A DNA stretch of 64,000 nt from Stenocarpella maydis (lineage: Eukaryota; Ascomycota; Sordariomycetes; Diaporthales; Diaporthaceae): assembly GCA_002270565.1 (NCBI GenBank), contig NQMI01000012.1:1-64000 (forward strand), written 5' to 3'. The notes beneath the pieces were generated by a model, which saw only the letters and a list, made by a program, of their open reading frames with translations, ran no database searches and had not been told where the DNA came from. Shown in pieces: positions 44,954 through 57,459 of the stretch. The translations under genes were made by a program, and so were the position numbers. The first letter of the stretch is position 1. Each line of letters opens with the position of its first letter.

Positions 44954-45810
44954 CCGGAAAGACCTCCCCCCACCACCCTTCTTCTTCCTCCGGGGCAGCC
45001 GTCACCGTTTCATGACCACCGGGGGCGGCCCCTTGGGGTTCACGGGTTTCATGTTTGCGCGGGCCAGCTTGGATCCGACCGTGCCATGGCTCAGGGTATT
45101 GGTGCATCGGGCAATGTTTCTAGTGTAAGCAGCAGGGCATAAACCACCAGGCCTGTGCTCATGATGCGGGTGTGAGTGTGTGGTTGCTGTGCATGTCGTG
45201 CATGGGGGACGCGAGGGGAGGGTAGGGGGAGACCACATCACAATGGGGTTGGGAATTTGTCATGATGTCTTGTTCCTTTTCCAATACCGCCGCGTAGCAC
45301 AAGTCCACGTAATCGCCTATGCGGCCCGGTTGATATCAAGAAACGCGCCCGGGTGACTGTTTGGTCGCGCGGCTGGGACGAGATGTCGTCTAAATTACTG
45401 CACGGGTGGGGAGAATAGGCTGTCAGGGTGCGCAAAACCGGACAGCATTTCTGACCTCCAGTTTACTCTCATGGCGAGGGATGAGAGACCAACCGGGCCC
45501 GTCGTGACGGCGTTAACCGTTGGTAAAAGAGACAAGCCAAGGAACATTGAAATGCGCCTGTGAGCTTAATCCGACCCTGAGCAATGGGGCGGGCGGTTCG
45601 ATGGACCCCCGCGAAGCTTATCCAGCCACACGACCGGCCCATCCCCGACACATGGGATACGAGAATCCGAATTGGATTGTAGTACTAGTACAGTATACTC
45701 TACCCTAGAGCCAAGCAATGGTCTTGGAGATTCGCCTCTCGCTTCCGCACTTGCCCGGGCGGCATTGCCCAAGGTGGATACGCGGACATGACTGGGGGGG
45801 TGGCATTGTG

Positions 45811-45840
45811 GATGCGATGCGATGCGATGCGATGCGATGC
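45811..45840. repeat. (GATGC)6 microsatellite
   Basis: Six exact copies of a 5-base unit directly after a run of seven G. No spacer structure, so not CRISPR. Confidence 0.95.
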
Positions 45841-46191
45841 GTCGTGTCCGCGTTTCCCTCGTGGCATTGGCTCCAATGTTGGGGCCGTGCCACTCAACCG
45901 ATTGGCATAGCGAGGAATCAATCAATTAACGGGCGGGGCCGAGCACACAGGCTCCTCAGCGGACTGCACTATTGGGAACCCACGACGTGCCCAAGGTGGT
46001 GCGAGAATCAGCACGGCAATTTCTCGCTTGAGATTTTGTCAAGCGCCTTACTGCGTGTGGTCCGGAGTACTCTCAGGCCCTCTTGGACTTGTCTTGTGAC
46101 TGTAGAGCAAGATGAAAAAATAATGATGAGCAAGCAACCACTTTAGGACGAGGACAAGGTACTGCGTGTGAAGTGGGGGGAAAAGGTTAAC

Positions 46192-46231
46192 AAAAAAAAA
46201 AAAAGAAAGAAAGAAAGAAAGAAAAAGAAAA
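46192..46231. repeat. A-rich / GAAA microsatellite
   Basis: A run of thirteen A followed by five GAAA units and an A/G-rich tail. It could equally be a decayed poly-A end of a retroposed sequence, but no element is visible upstream. Confidence 0.9.
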
Positions 46232-49200
46232 GGTGCATGATTGACATGGGCCTTGGCTCGGGATGGCGGGCGAGCGACATCGCATGGGGGGGCACCAGGG
46301 ACCGGGAGCTGGTCCCCGCCGGCGACGGCACACGGTGGGGGNGGGGGGGGGTTGCACCGCAGCTGGGTCCCTCAGTCCCTGAGGCTCGCCTGGCGGTGGG
46401 TGCAGATGGCCGATAGCCCAGACCGGGGCCACCGCGCAGCCGGGGCGTGGCGCCCAGCTGGGTTTAATCTATTCCAGACGGCACCGAACGCCCTGTGAGA
46501 TGACAAGAGAAAACCTCCATGCAGCATTCACTCTGCGTGTGCGCATGGCGGACGGGGATCAGGCCGGGCCCGCCTGCATGTTCGACGACAGGCACCTGCA
46601 ACCTGAGTCGGGCGTCCACACTGTACATAAGTACCTACTTGAAGCAAGGTTGTACGGAGTACAGGCTAGCACCTGCTGTAGACTACTTGGTACCCTGCCC
46701 TACGTATGTAGATAGTGGTGCACTTGACGAGCCACAATAGTGACGTGCATTTTCGTATTGTCGAGGGTTCATCCACCCCACAGGCTGCATGCCCGAATAC
46801 GACAATGGCATTCTCGAAAACATTCTCGTCCGACGGAATCAGGTTGGCCCCCATCCCGACGCATTGCATACAGGGCAGCAGGCTGCCCTGCAGGTGGAAC
46901 ATGCAGCAGTCGTCATCAGCCGCAAGACGCGGCATCAGAAGCAAGGTGCTTCTCTGTGACTGATCTAGGAAGAGGCGGAACGCAAGCGGAGATTAAAATA
47001 CAAAGACAGAAACCAGGGGGGGGGGAACAAGATAGTACACTACTCTGCAGTCCACCTAATCCCGCCAGAAGCGACGAGACGCGCGCGCCAACTGGCCGCG
47101 GCCCCGGCGCATAATTAAACAGGACGACACAGCTCCGCGAATGACTGCGCGTGCGTGCGTGTATAGCAGACCACCATACAACCGCAACACCGTATTGGGC
47201 AACCGCATCTTTCTGAGTCCGCTTGGGCCGTCGTGCTTCCTTTTCCCTCCTCGGTCGGCCGTTTGGCAAAGCTGGATGGATGCATGGATGGTGGGTAGGT
47301 GGGGGGCAAGTCCAGCGCATGTCACCTCCACCTCTCACCCCCGTTCCCCTTCTTTTTTCTCTTCTTTCGTATCCGGGCTGGGCACATTGGGTAGACCATA
47401 TGCAGCATGGTAGCCAGCTGCGGGCTTTCTTTGGTCGCTGCCGGGACCTGCATTCTGATGTACATATCCTAGGCTGTCTTGTCGCCGTCGTGCAGTAGCA
47501 GGAGCCATGCGACGCTAGTCTGCAGGGGAACCAAGTTATTGCACATACCTAGGCACGTACGGCGGCTTGAGGGCAAGATGATGTCCCAAGCCGGATGCAT
47601 ATGTGCCTTGTTTTTTCATTCTTCTTATCTCTCTCGGGGGGCCGCGAGAGTTTGATTCACGTCCGGAAACCTTGGGTGCGGACCTTACATGTGGAGGAAA
47701 ACAACGTCGCATCTTCACATGCGCACTTGTACATGTAGACTACGGCTGACAGCAGATGCTTACCATCCGAGGCTGGAATTCGGATACTGGACCGCCTCAC
47801 GCCTCGTCGGTTTCCTGTCTGCTCGGGCCTCGCGTCGCATGGCCTCGGGCAGGTGAGAAGGAAGAAGCAAGGGTCAATATGATACCTCGGCGTGCAGCTG
47901 ATATCTAGTTAACTTTCTTGCTGCTTACCAACCTGCCGTCACAAGCTGGGCCAAGCCAGCAGTTCGCTTGGTTTCGTCGAGCCCACCTTCGTTTCACACT
48001 TCCAAAGGCTATTCTCTTTTATCAGTTGATAAGATTCCGCCATCGCTCATTTCTGATGCGGCAGGCCTCTTCGGTGGGCATAAACAGCCTAGCTCTCCGT
48101 AGCCTTAGTGGGCGGGCCCACAGGTCCTGCCTGACAAGGGAGAGCGAGAGTGACAATCCGGCTCGCCACGCGGTGCGAGCCACATCTCGCGTGGCGGAGA
48201 TGGCGGGCATCTCCTTGTGCGTGACCGATCCGTGTAGGGCAGGCCCCCCTGCCCACCCGCTTGTTCCCGCTCGCTCGTTCGAGGTTAGCTGCCAGCTCGT
48301 TGGAAGGGGAGGAGGAGGGGCATGAATGCGATGGTGCAGCCCAAGAGGTGTGGTGAGCTGGTGATTGGGCACCGGCATGGCCCTCTGTTTCGAAGATGGT
48401 GAGGCGTGGCTCCTCAAGGGCTGTCCGATGGAACTGCGGCCATCCGAGGCAAGAGGCCGAGACAAGACAGAACGAGGCCGACACCGACAGACAGACGGAC
48501 GGACGGGACACCCGTGATGATGGTCTAACAAGTCGCATGGCGGTGATTGGGGGCCCCGTCTACCGGCCTGTGGGGATGCGACTGGTGGGTTAACCCCGGG
48601 GTTTTGGTAATGGTTATCTTTTGATTCAATCCCGTTACTCGGAGTGTCATACGATTGTTGCCAGGCCGTGAGATGCACCTTGAAATATCTCGGTCTCTGA
48701 CAGAAATGCTCCATCCGGCCTGGGACGAGCGGTGCGGAGCTGTCTGCGCCAGGCCGTGCACCACCGTAGTGAGTGCAATGGTACATAGAGAGCTGTCACG
48801 GATTGCCTCCAATTGGTTTTCCAGCCAGGCACGTTGGTGTACACTAGAGCAACGGAATGCACAGACCGTCGAGATGATCAATGATCAGCGGACCCCCTGG
48901 CACATGCACAGCACTTTGTCGCTGTTTCGACCAGAAAATCGAGTGAGCCCCTGCAGAGTCGGAGCCTGTGGGCCAGGCCAGACCGGACCAGGCCAATTCC
49001 ACTGCTGCAATGTGCGAAACGATTTGCTCATCACGTAATCTACTAAGCCGGACTAGCAATCTGTCTAGACGACGGCGAGTAGATGACAGCGGGGGTGGGC
49101 AGGCGAGTTTTCTGACCTGGCTGGCGCGGCTCGCAGTCTCGTGGGAGCTGGGGGACCAAGCTATCACAGTACTACTCAGTACACTACTACCGCAGGACGC

Positions 49201-49510
49201 AGCAGCAGCTGGGGGGGGGCGGGCCGGATTGAAGGATTCGCCTTCTGTTACCCCACCCCACCTTGGCCTCGGGCCCAGGCCTGGGTTCTCTTTACCAGTG
49301 CGGGCATCGCAACGTGACCAGAGGGAATGCGACGGGAAATTGCGACCACGGGGCCTGGTGTTGCGGGCGGCATCGCTATTATACTTTTGGGGCCTTGCAA
49401 AGTGCGAGACACTACCTAGGCCAATGGCCCGGCTGCGTCCTGTCTATTGTCTGAGCCTGTGTGGCCGCCACAACAGGCCGCCGACTGTCTTGACCCCCTT
49501 CCTGGAAATA

Positions 49511-49534
49511 GCAGCAGCAGCAGCAGCAGCAGCA
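49511..49534. repeat. (GCA)8 trinucleotide repeat
   Basis: Eight exact GCA units, about 170 bp left of a second CAG tract of the same unit. Not in a supported reading frame. Confidence 0.95.
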
Positions 49535-49704
49535 CCAGGGAGGAGGAGGAGGGAGGAGGGACCGCGGCGAGGTGAGGCGATGCCGGCGTGAGGTGTTAGC
49601 ACCTGACACTGGCATGGTGTCTGAATTCTCCAGTGTGCCCAAGAGTGCCCGCGCCAGTGGTCCAGTCTCAAACACCAGCCGGAGGTCGTGTCCGGAGTTG
49701 ATGA

Positions 49705-49706
<2 letters not shown>

Positions 49707-49745
<39 letters not shown>
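49707..49745. repeat. (CAG)11 trinucleotide repeat
   Basis: Eleven CAG units followed by CAACAG. It would encode polyglutamine in one frame, but that frame has no other protein-like features. Confidence 0.95.
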
Positions 49746-49746
<1 letters not shown>

Positions 49747-52067
49747 AGAAGAGCAGCAGGCCTGAGACCAGAGGCCCAGAGACTAGAGCGGCAGAGAGGG
49801 CGGGCACGGCCGTGGCCGTGATGACATTCCAATACCGGCATCAAAGCCACCTCCATCACGACGGTGGGTTGTTATTGTCAGCCGGGGGTGGAGCGGGTTG
49901 GCTGGCCCAGGCCGGTGGTCATTCCGTGGTTCGAGATGGAGAGAGAGGCTGGATATTGGAATTCTGGGTGCTGTGGGGTGCTTGGTCGGTGCTGCTGCGA
50001 GCGTGCTGCGCGTGCTTGCATGTGGCATAGCAGAAGCTGTAAGGTACCGAGCATGCTGGCAGGGTGCGGCACCGCTGATGGGGCCATGGCTGATGCCCAG
50101 GCGGGCCAGGCGTTTCCTGAGTTTGGGAACGAGAGAAAGAAGCGGAGCACACCACAGGCTTTCGCTTGTCTTGGATGATCCCTGCCCACCACTCACAGAT
50201 TACCATTCCCAATATTCTCTCCATCTCATCAACCAACCTTGGTGGTGAGGGGGAAGGTCCCAGACGAGTAGAGAGAGGGGTGGGGGAGGGAGGGAAGAAA
50301 GAAGAATATTACACCATGTAGAGAGAGATGGGGGGGGGAGAGAGAGAAAGAGAAACCACAGCTGGGACCCATGGCTGGCTGGCTGGCCGGCCGGCTGGAT
50401 GCTGGTCTTTTTCGAGGGCAGAGAGTACGGAGTATACGTGGTAGGCAGAGCAAAGCAGCAGCAGCAACAGCCAGAAAAGATGCAAAACCGCAGCTGGGCC
50501 CTGGCTGGCCATGCCATGCGGCCCTGGCCATCATGGAACCCCTGCTCCCCTTCCCGTCCAGTCCAGATGTCCTATCCCTCCCCCTCCCTTCCCCTGCACT
50601 GCCCTGCCCTGCCCTGCCCTTTCCTTTCCATCCCCACCCCTCCAGGCCCTCCCTCCTCCACATTGTTGGCACGACCGACTGAGTGACTGAGTGCTGCTTG
50701 CTTGCTTGGTGGGCTGCACAGAGTCACTCCCTCGGTCGAAGGAGCCGACAGTCTCACTGGCCTGGCCTGCCTGGCATGCCCCCCCATGCACAAAACTGGG
50801 CGCCAATCTCTCCCACTCTTCCTATTCTGCACCCCTTTTCGCTGCTCTGCCCTGATCTGCCCTGTTCTACCAGTCTATCAGGAGGCTCTCGCCCATTCCT
50901 AAACTATACTTTGTTTGCATTACGCACGCCCGTCTCGTCGGATCCTGTCGGCAACACAACACAACCCAACTCAGGCGCGCACATATCCTATCGACTGACT
51001 ACCTTAGGCTTGATCCAAAGTAGAAACTTGCAGTGCAGTGTACATCGCCAGAGACGGACGCGCGACACTTTGACTTGCCCTGCTGCGCCCCCTCCCGCTC
51101 TAGATTTTTTTTTTCTTTCTTGTTCCCCCTCATCCCATTCTTTAAACTCGTCTCCGCCCGCCTCGTCGTCACTCGCTCCTCTTCGTCCTCCACCCGACCG
51201 CCCACTCACTGCCACACCCACTCTCAACCGCAGAACCGCCGATAGCACGGGCCAACCCCGACTCAGTGGGCTCTTGTGACTAACGCGAAGGAGCCCTCGG
51301 ACAAAGAGGCAGCATCGCATGCCACCATCCTGAATAAAGAAACACAACCAAGACCTACCTATCCAAGCACCGAATACTCACCGTCCGTGGGAGGGAGACT
51401 CCTCCAAACCGTGAAAACTCGCCTTGATATCCGTTTCTACACTACCCCGTCCCCAGCCATCGCAGCCGAGGCGCGATCTGCGACCAGAAACCCACACAGC
51501 TGCCCAGTTCGGTACTGGACCAAGTGGCACGGGCTTCCTCCCCCCCCCCCATGACTCTTGTTCTCTCCTCTGCCTAAAGTGACGACATCGTTTTCTTTTT
51601 TTGGGATCTTTCACAACTGCGCCCAAATAATCCGAACCGCCATATCTGCACCGCCCGACCTCGCTCCCGTCAACCATCCCGGCGCTGCGAGCTGCGAGCT
51701 GCGAGTCTTGGACTGCCATCCGACCCGACCCACCGCTGCTTGCTCAAGTCCTCCCTGCGACGATTCTGCTATCGCCAGCGCTCACCTCTTCGGGCCCTTC
51801 TATTTGTACCCAACAGGCGCCTGCACCGCCCACGTTACCGTCACACTGACTCACGGGCTCCCGACGGCAACAGTGTGTGAGCGCACCTGGCGTAACCCCC
51901 ATTCTTGATTATCCGGGATTCATTGGCTGGAGCACCCGTTCTCGCCAGAGGAGGAAGACGCTGCAAGTGCGAGGACAACAGAAAGTGGGACGGTCTTCTG
52001 TGACTGCACCCGCTCTGAGATACCTTCATCGTTCTTGTCCCGGAAAGAGGGATATTACCGCAACACC

Positions 52068-54449
52068 ATGAAGGTTCGTACACCCATCGAGGCCGTTGCA
52101 ACACCACCCCTTTTCTTCTTTGTACCGTTTCTCTGCATTTCTAGTCGCCTTGTTCCTACGCCAGTGTTGGGCTGGAGGCTGCATGACACCCCGACAATGC
52201 TCTCCAAGCTTGCGCTGCATCACCGATCCCCAGCCATCAACCTATACTCCTCACCTCGTCCTGTTCTACGGTTTTTCAACCCGCGGCGCATGGCTTGGTC
52301 ACTCGGCAACATGTCACATATTTCGTCGAGTAGACATACTGACATCTCACGTGCCATAAAGGCCCTCCGCAGATCGATCAAGGGGGAGGAGAAGGCGAAG
52401 GCTCATGTCTCCATCGGCCCCAAATCTGCTGTCGCGATAGTTCCGCCCAAAAAGGTACGTTCACTACAATCGGATCCAAAGTCCCTGAGTGGCCCCCGAG
52501 CGCCGTCGTCCACCTGCTCCCCAATGCGCTTCATCTACGGGCCCTTTGGGACAATGAGTTGAGAGCGGGCCTTGCAAGTGGGTCAAGGGCGGTCGAGTCT
52601 CTTCTCCAACCAAAGCCCCCGCTTTGAGCCCGATTCCCGGCACATGTCTCCTGGGCCTCGGTGGAGAACAAAACGAAATTGCTGACCCGTTGGGCCTTGA
52701 CAGGTAATTCGAGCTCTTTATGACTACGAAGCCCGATCCAGTCAGGAATTGAGCTTTTCGCGCGGCGACTTTTTCCATGTCATCGGTAGGGAGAACGACC
52801 CGGACTGGTACGAAGCTTGCAATCCAGCTCTGCCCGACGCTCGTGGCCTTGTTCCAGTGAGCTTCTTCAAAGCCCTCGGCCGCACGGAACGTGATAGCGC
52901 AAGCTCGGACACCAGTCGACCGTCGCCCGGTGCCTTCAACAATCCCGATCACGACTCGGGGTATGCCGAAACATCCGCATCCAGCGTAACACCCACACAA
53001 ACGGCAAGTCAACGAAGCTCAAAGATGTCTTCTTCGGGGAAGAATGGTGCTATGGTGTACGGCATTGTCATGTACGACTTCCAAGCCGAGAGAGCGGACG
53101 AGCTGGAGGCAAAGGCTGGGGAGGCCATCATCGTGATCGCGCAATCAAACCCAGAGTGGTTTGTCGCAAAACCAATAGGGCGACTAGGCGGCCCCGGCTT
53201 GATCCCAGTGTCTTTTATCGAGATTCGCGACATGGCAACAAATACGCCAGTCCCAGATCCCCAAGGCGCAATCAGGAGAGCGGGGATACCAAAGGTCGAA
53301 GAATGGAAAAAGATGGCAGCCGAGTACAAGAACAGCAGCATCACGTTGGGCAAGTTCGAGGCAGGGGGGGCCCCAGGCCAGCAGCAAGCTCTCGATCAGG
53401 GCATGGAGCGCATGAGCCTTCAACAGGGCGGTGGTCGTATGAGTCAAGGCAATGCACAGCAGCCCCAAAGCAACGTGAGTCTTGAGGTCTTATTCTTCCC
53501 CATCGCAGACCGCATTGAATTGCTAATTCAGGAACACCAGCGAAACACACAACAGAGCCAACAGCCCGTCATGGCCAATCCTCAAGTCCCAAGCCCTGGG
53601 TCACAGTTACACGCCCCCATCTCCGCACGCATCCCTCGCTACTGCTTTGCCGAAGACAAATACTGGTTTGTGATCGAGGCCGCGCTAGAGGATGGTCGAC
53701 ACTGGGAGCTGTCGCGATATTACGAAGACTTTTACGACTTCCAAATTGCACTTCTGACGGAATTTCCGGCCGAGGCAGGAAACACTGGCACACAAAAGAG
53801 GACACTGCCCTACATGCCAGGTCCTGTGAACTACGTCACCGACGCCATCACCGAGGGTCGACTGCACAACTTGGACGCCTATGTGAAAAATCTCTTGAGC
53901 CAGCCGACTTACATCTCGAGGTGTAACTTGGTCAAGCAATTCTTCGCGCCCAGAGAAGGGGACTACGAGATTGACCCAACTTCGACAGGAGACGAGGACT
54001 ACCGACTGTCTGCCGGCTCCCACCATTCGTCTGAGGGCACACCGCCGGATGCCGTATCACAACAGTCATCGAGGAACAACCTCAATGGGAACGGATACGG
54101 CGCAGCTCCGGGCTCAAGAGGACCAAATGGCGTCCCGCGCCAGTCATCATCCCTTTCTCAACCGTCTCAGACCTCACTTTCTCCCGGTCTGAATCAGCAA
54201 GCACAAGCGATGAAGATCAAGCTAAGCTTCAACGGTGACCTCATCGCCATCCGCGTGCCGACTGACATCCAGTTCCGAGACCTGTACGAGAAAATCCGTG
54301 ACAGGCTCAAGATTCCTGCTGGGGACCCCATCGATATTTCCTACAAGGATGAGTCCACACAGGATAAACTGCCGATGATCAGCAACAACGACCTTGACGT
54401 GGCGTTGGAACGCAACGAAAAGCTACTGATTTATGTGGAGCAAGTATAA
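52068..54449 (+). CDS. BEM1: Bem1/Scd2-type polarity scaffold
   Basis: A scaffold of the Cdc42 polarity module that holds the exchange factor (Cdc24), PAK kinase and Cdc42-GTP together at growth sites. Four exons: 52068-52073 (only Met-Lys), 52362-52454, 52704-53474 and 53532-54449, giving 595 aa. The N-terminus reads MKALRRSIKGEEKAKAHVSI. Domains are SH3-1 (34-95, ALYDYEARSSQELSFSRGDF), SH3-2 (about 150-215, IVMYDFQAERADELEAKAGE), PX (about 318-440, PRYCFAEDKYWFVIEAALED) and PB1 (517-595, KIKLSFNGDLIAIRVP). The PB1 partner is expected to be Cdc24. The third intron (53475-53531) is 57 bp and stop-free, so its retention would add 19 residues between SH3-2 and PX. A two-codon first exon is unusual but keeps the conserved start. 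Confidence 0.94.
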
Positions 54450-56049
54450 AGGACTCTACGAACGGTCCCGAAGTCTCCGACAGCCTGTGCCGGAGTTTGG
54501 GACTCCCCGATGGCTCAGCACATCGACCACGTGTCTTCTGACAGTTCTATCATGCACGCAAGCAAACATTTCGCTCATGTCGCAGATGCGAAAAAGTTTC
54601 CCAAACCACAGGGTCCAGGGAGAGATGCGACACATCTTAGTCATTTCTGTTGTACCAAAGCCTTTGACGGGAATATTGCTCAGTAGTTGGGCTTTCAGTG
54701 CGCCCACGGTCACTTCAACAAAACAGTCGGCAGATCCTTTCTGCACACTTCTGACCGGACGCTCAGGGCATCCAGCATTTGGCTTCTTATTCACCGTTAC
54801 ATAAAATCTGTCACCTTACGTCGACGAAGCGCAAGCAACTCATGATGATGGAATATGTCTATATGGGAGCTTTTCCAGTTGGTGGAAAAGCAATGGCGTT
54901 CACGGCTTGCCTTTTGTTTTTGGGTCAAAGCTTTTCTTCACTTCTGAGATATCTAGGCCTCGGTCTTTTATTTTTGTTTGTCTCTCCTTGGTCTTTGCTT
55001 GTTTTCGTCTTTTGGTTTTCTGCTGCTCAGTCTTTATTATTATTATCCAATTCTTTCGATACTCCAGCCGTGTGGCCAACCTCGGGTGAGATTGGAGGAT
55101 GCAAGAAGACAGTTGCCAGTGTTGAGGGGACAGATGATACCAGCTAGTCGGCCAACCCGTACTTGGGCCTCTGCGGAGGACAGAATCAGGTTGTGGCGTG
55201 TTGATCAGGGTGTGGGAGGTGCTTATTTGTGGCCCGATCAGTCCGTCGGAGCCCAAGCACGATGGCGAGATTACCGATGGCGGGGAAAGCCCGATGCTGA
55301 TTCTGGTCTGAGGAGGCCAGTTCTTGGTTCTTGGAGCCGTGCTTGAGAAAGAAAGCTTATAGTCGTTGAGAAGGGAATGAACAGAAAGAGTGATGAGCGA
55401 GAAATCCCTTGATCTTGTTCGTATTCGTGCCCAACCAAGTGAGACACACATTGCGCCGAGCCGAGCCCCAAACCCACAAAAGATTTAGATCGAGATGGTA
55501 TCTGTTGGCACTTTTCTGACCCGGCCGGCAGATTGTGGCCACGGGACCACACAAAGTCTCACTCGGGTAGCATTCCAGCCACTGGCAATGAGGAGGGCCG
55601 CGAGAGGGGTTCACGGGAGAAAGAATAGAGACATTGTTTATGACTTGTCCGCGTTGAGGGACTTCTAAGTCAATGCCTGCCTCTGCCTGCTGTTCGGTAA
55701 GAAGGCTCCCGGAAAAGAAATAACTCCCGACAAAACTCCTTGGCTGCGCGTAATCTTCACCATGTGGGAGGTGTTGGTGCTTCCGTAATTGATAGGTGAA
55801 GGAAATAAGAAACCACAAACCAGGGAAGTGTGAACTGTGTGGGTTTAAATATGTACATCATGAATGAGCATCATCTGGGTTGACCGCTCTTCGCCTCTTC
55901 CCCCTTGAGTCTTTTGTCCTCTGAGCCACGGTGAACACGGCGCCGCATCTATGACCCAAGACGGAATGTGTGTGTGTTTGCGCGCGCGTACGTATCGTCA
56001 CCCGCCGACGCCCTAGCCAACCTCTCTCTCTCTAAAAAAAAAAGAAGGC
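54450..56049. other. 1.6-kb intergenic region
   Basis: Two converging genes end here, so the stretch should hold two 3' regions. T-rich and GT-rich tracts occur around 54960-55060 and 55970. No gene is supported. Confidence 0.45.
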
Positions 56050-57459
56050 TCAGACGACAACATGCGTGGCCATGTGCTCCACAGCCTCCTTGATAGTCCG
56101 CAGCATGCGATGGTTGATACAAAAGGGGCAGCGCATGGGCCTGTCTGTCGACGAGATGGGCCCGTTGGCTGGTATGGGTGTCAGGTTCAAGTCGTCATCG
56201 CCCACCGAGTACCGCGGCTGCGCCAGCACCGGGGTCCCGTTTGCGCCGCCGCCGCCGCCGCCGCCACCACCACCACCACCGGGCGCAGACACGACCCCGA
56301 CCCCGCTGTTGTTGATGGCCACCGGCTGCGCGACCCCGTTCCTAACCGGCGTCGCCAGCGCCGCACCGGCCGCCTGCTGCGCGTACGACTGGCTGGTCCC
56401 CATCCCCGTGAGCGGGGGCGGATGAGGCGGCGGTTGTGGCTGCGGCTGCGGCTGCAGTGGCGGCTGCAGGCCCCTCTCCGCCATCTCGCGCTCCTCCCTC
56501 GCGGCGGCTGCCTCGGCCTCGGCCTCGGCCTCCTCCTGCTGCAGGGCGTGCAGCGCGTTCTGTAGGACGATCTCCGGGTCCTCCTCGCCGTACGTGTCGC
56601 CGGGCCCGGAGCCGTGGGCCCCGCCGGCACTGCCCGGGGCAGGAGGATGGTGGCCCAAGGCGCCAGCGCCGCCGTTGTTGCCGACGCTGTCGAGCACGTG
56701 GTTGGGCTGGCCGTTGTGGTTCAGCTGGGGGTTCTCAAGCCTGCGGACGACCTCATCCCTGACGCGGGCGCAGGTGGCCAGCGAGGGCTCGACGCCGACG
56801 ATGCGCTGGACCGAGTCGCGGATGGCGGCGGGGCTGGTGTCCGGGCCGACGGACATGAAGCGCGGGATGGCGTCGACGAGGTAGGGGATGTCATCCTGGG
56901 GCGGGGGCGCGGTGCCGTGCCTGCGCTGGCGGCGGATCAGGAGCCCGTAGCGCTTCTTGAAGCGGTGGATCCAGCCCGGGCTGAACTCCGGGGGCTGCTC
57001 GTCCTTGTAGCGCGGCAGCTGCTGGAAGATGGACTTTGCCTTGTCGGCGAGCTCCTCGTTGGTGGGCTGGCGGCCGCTGCTGGCCATGCTGTGGTGCCAC
57101 ATGAGCACCAGCTTCTCGACGTCGGGCCAGTTGCCAAAGCGCAGGCGCGACCCGGACAGCTGGGGGTCGCCATCGAGGCGGGCATACTTGGGCGACAGCG
57201 AGTGCGAGACGGTGGACTGGCTGATGGTATTGCCGTACTGGCTGGCGAACCACTCGATGCAGGCCTTGTGTGAAGGGCGCACCGTCTGCGAGTTGGCCCA
57301 GCGACGTAGGGCGCGCCGTTGGTCCAGAGACAGCGAGTGCCGCTCCTTTTGCGACGACGACGTGGCGGTCAGGGCACCCGAGGGCGAGGCTTCCATGGCG
57401 CCCGAGACAGACGACGTGGCCGGCGCCGTGGCCGTGGGCGCGGCCGTCGGAGCCGACAT
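56050..57459 (-). CDS. CENP-B/Abp1-like DNA-binding protein with C-terminal zinc finger
   Basis: An intronless 469-aa protein. After an Ala/Ser/Thr-rich leader, residues 38-95 form a Psq-type helix-turn-helix (RHSLSLDQRRALRRWANSQ). Residues 100-175 form the second CENP-B/Tc5-type DNA-binding domain (QPTNEELADKAKSIFQQLPR ... SPGWIHRFKKRYG). This arrangement is that of CENP-B and fission-yeast Abp1/Cbh, which derive from pogo-like transposases and bind centromeric, origin or transposon DNA. No DDE catalytic domain is present. The middle is Glu/Ala-, Gln/Pro- and Gly-rich, and the end carries a Cys2-His2-like unit (RCPFCINHRM ... EAVEHMATH). Probably a domesticated nuclear DNA-binding protein; targets are unknown. 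Confidence 0.82.
   Translation of the reverse strand: MSAPTAAPTATAPATSSVSGAMEASPSGALTATSSSQKERHSLSLDQRRALRRWANSQTVRPSHKACIEWFASQYGNTISQSTVSHSLSPKYARLDGDPQLSGSRLRFGNWPDVEKLVLMWHHSMASSGRQPTNEELADKAKSIFQQLPRYKDEQPPEFSPGWIHRFKKRYGLLIRRQRRHGTAPPPQDDIPYLVDAIPRFMSVGPDTSPAAIRDSVQRIVGVEPSLATCARVRDEVVRRLENPQLNHNGQPNHVLDSVGNNGGAGALGHHPPAPGSAGGAHGSGPGDTYGEEDPEIVLQNALHALQQEEAEAEAEAAAAREEREMAERGLQPPLQPQPQPQPPPHPPPLTGMGTSQSYAQQAAGAALATPVRNGVAQPVAINNSGVGVVSAPGGGGGGGGGGGGANGTPVLAQPRYSVGDDDLNLTPIPANGPISSTDRPMRCPFCINHRMLRTIKEAVEHMATHVVV

Larger units (their letters stand above)
43095..52067. other. 9-kb stretch without a supported gene
   Basis: No frame on either strand resembles a known family or shows a splice-consistent chain. 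ORFs here are Arg/Pro/Ser-rich shadows. Composition is balanced and contains many simple repeats (listed separately), G/C homopolymers and one N (46342). The last kilobase before BEM1 is C/T-rich with short CT and CCCTG tracts, typical of fungal promoters and leaders. Long noncoding transcripts, a very long BEM1 leader, or missed lineage-specific genes are all possible. Confidence 0.5.

Noticed and set aside
45811..45840. Regular short repeats considered as a CRISPR-like array
   Set aside because: Directly abutting 5-bp units without spacers in a eukaryotic genome; a simple microsatellite.
48022..48786. 254-codon minus-strand ORF in the gene-free block
   Set aside because: Low-complexity Arg/Pro/Ser/His sequence from CT-rich DNA with no similarity to any family I know.
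49572..50030. Polyglutamine-containing ORF over the CAG repeat
   Set aside because: Only the microsatellite gives it a protein-like look; flanking residues are random and no start context or splice signal supports it.
56614..57273. 219-codon plus-strand frame opposite the CENP-B-like gene
   Set aside because: Val/Ala/Gly/Asp-rich antisense shadow of biased codons; no recognisable domain.
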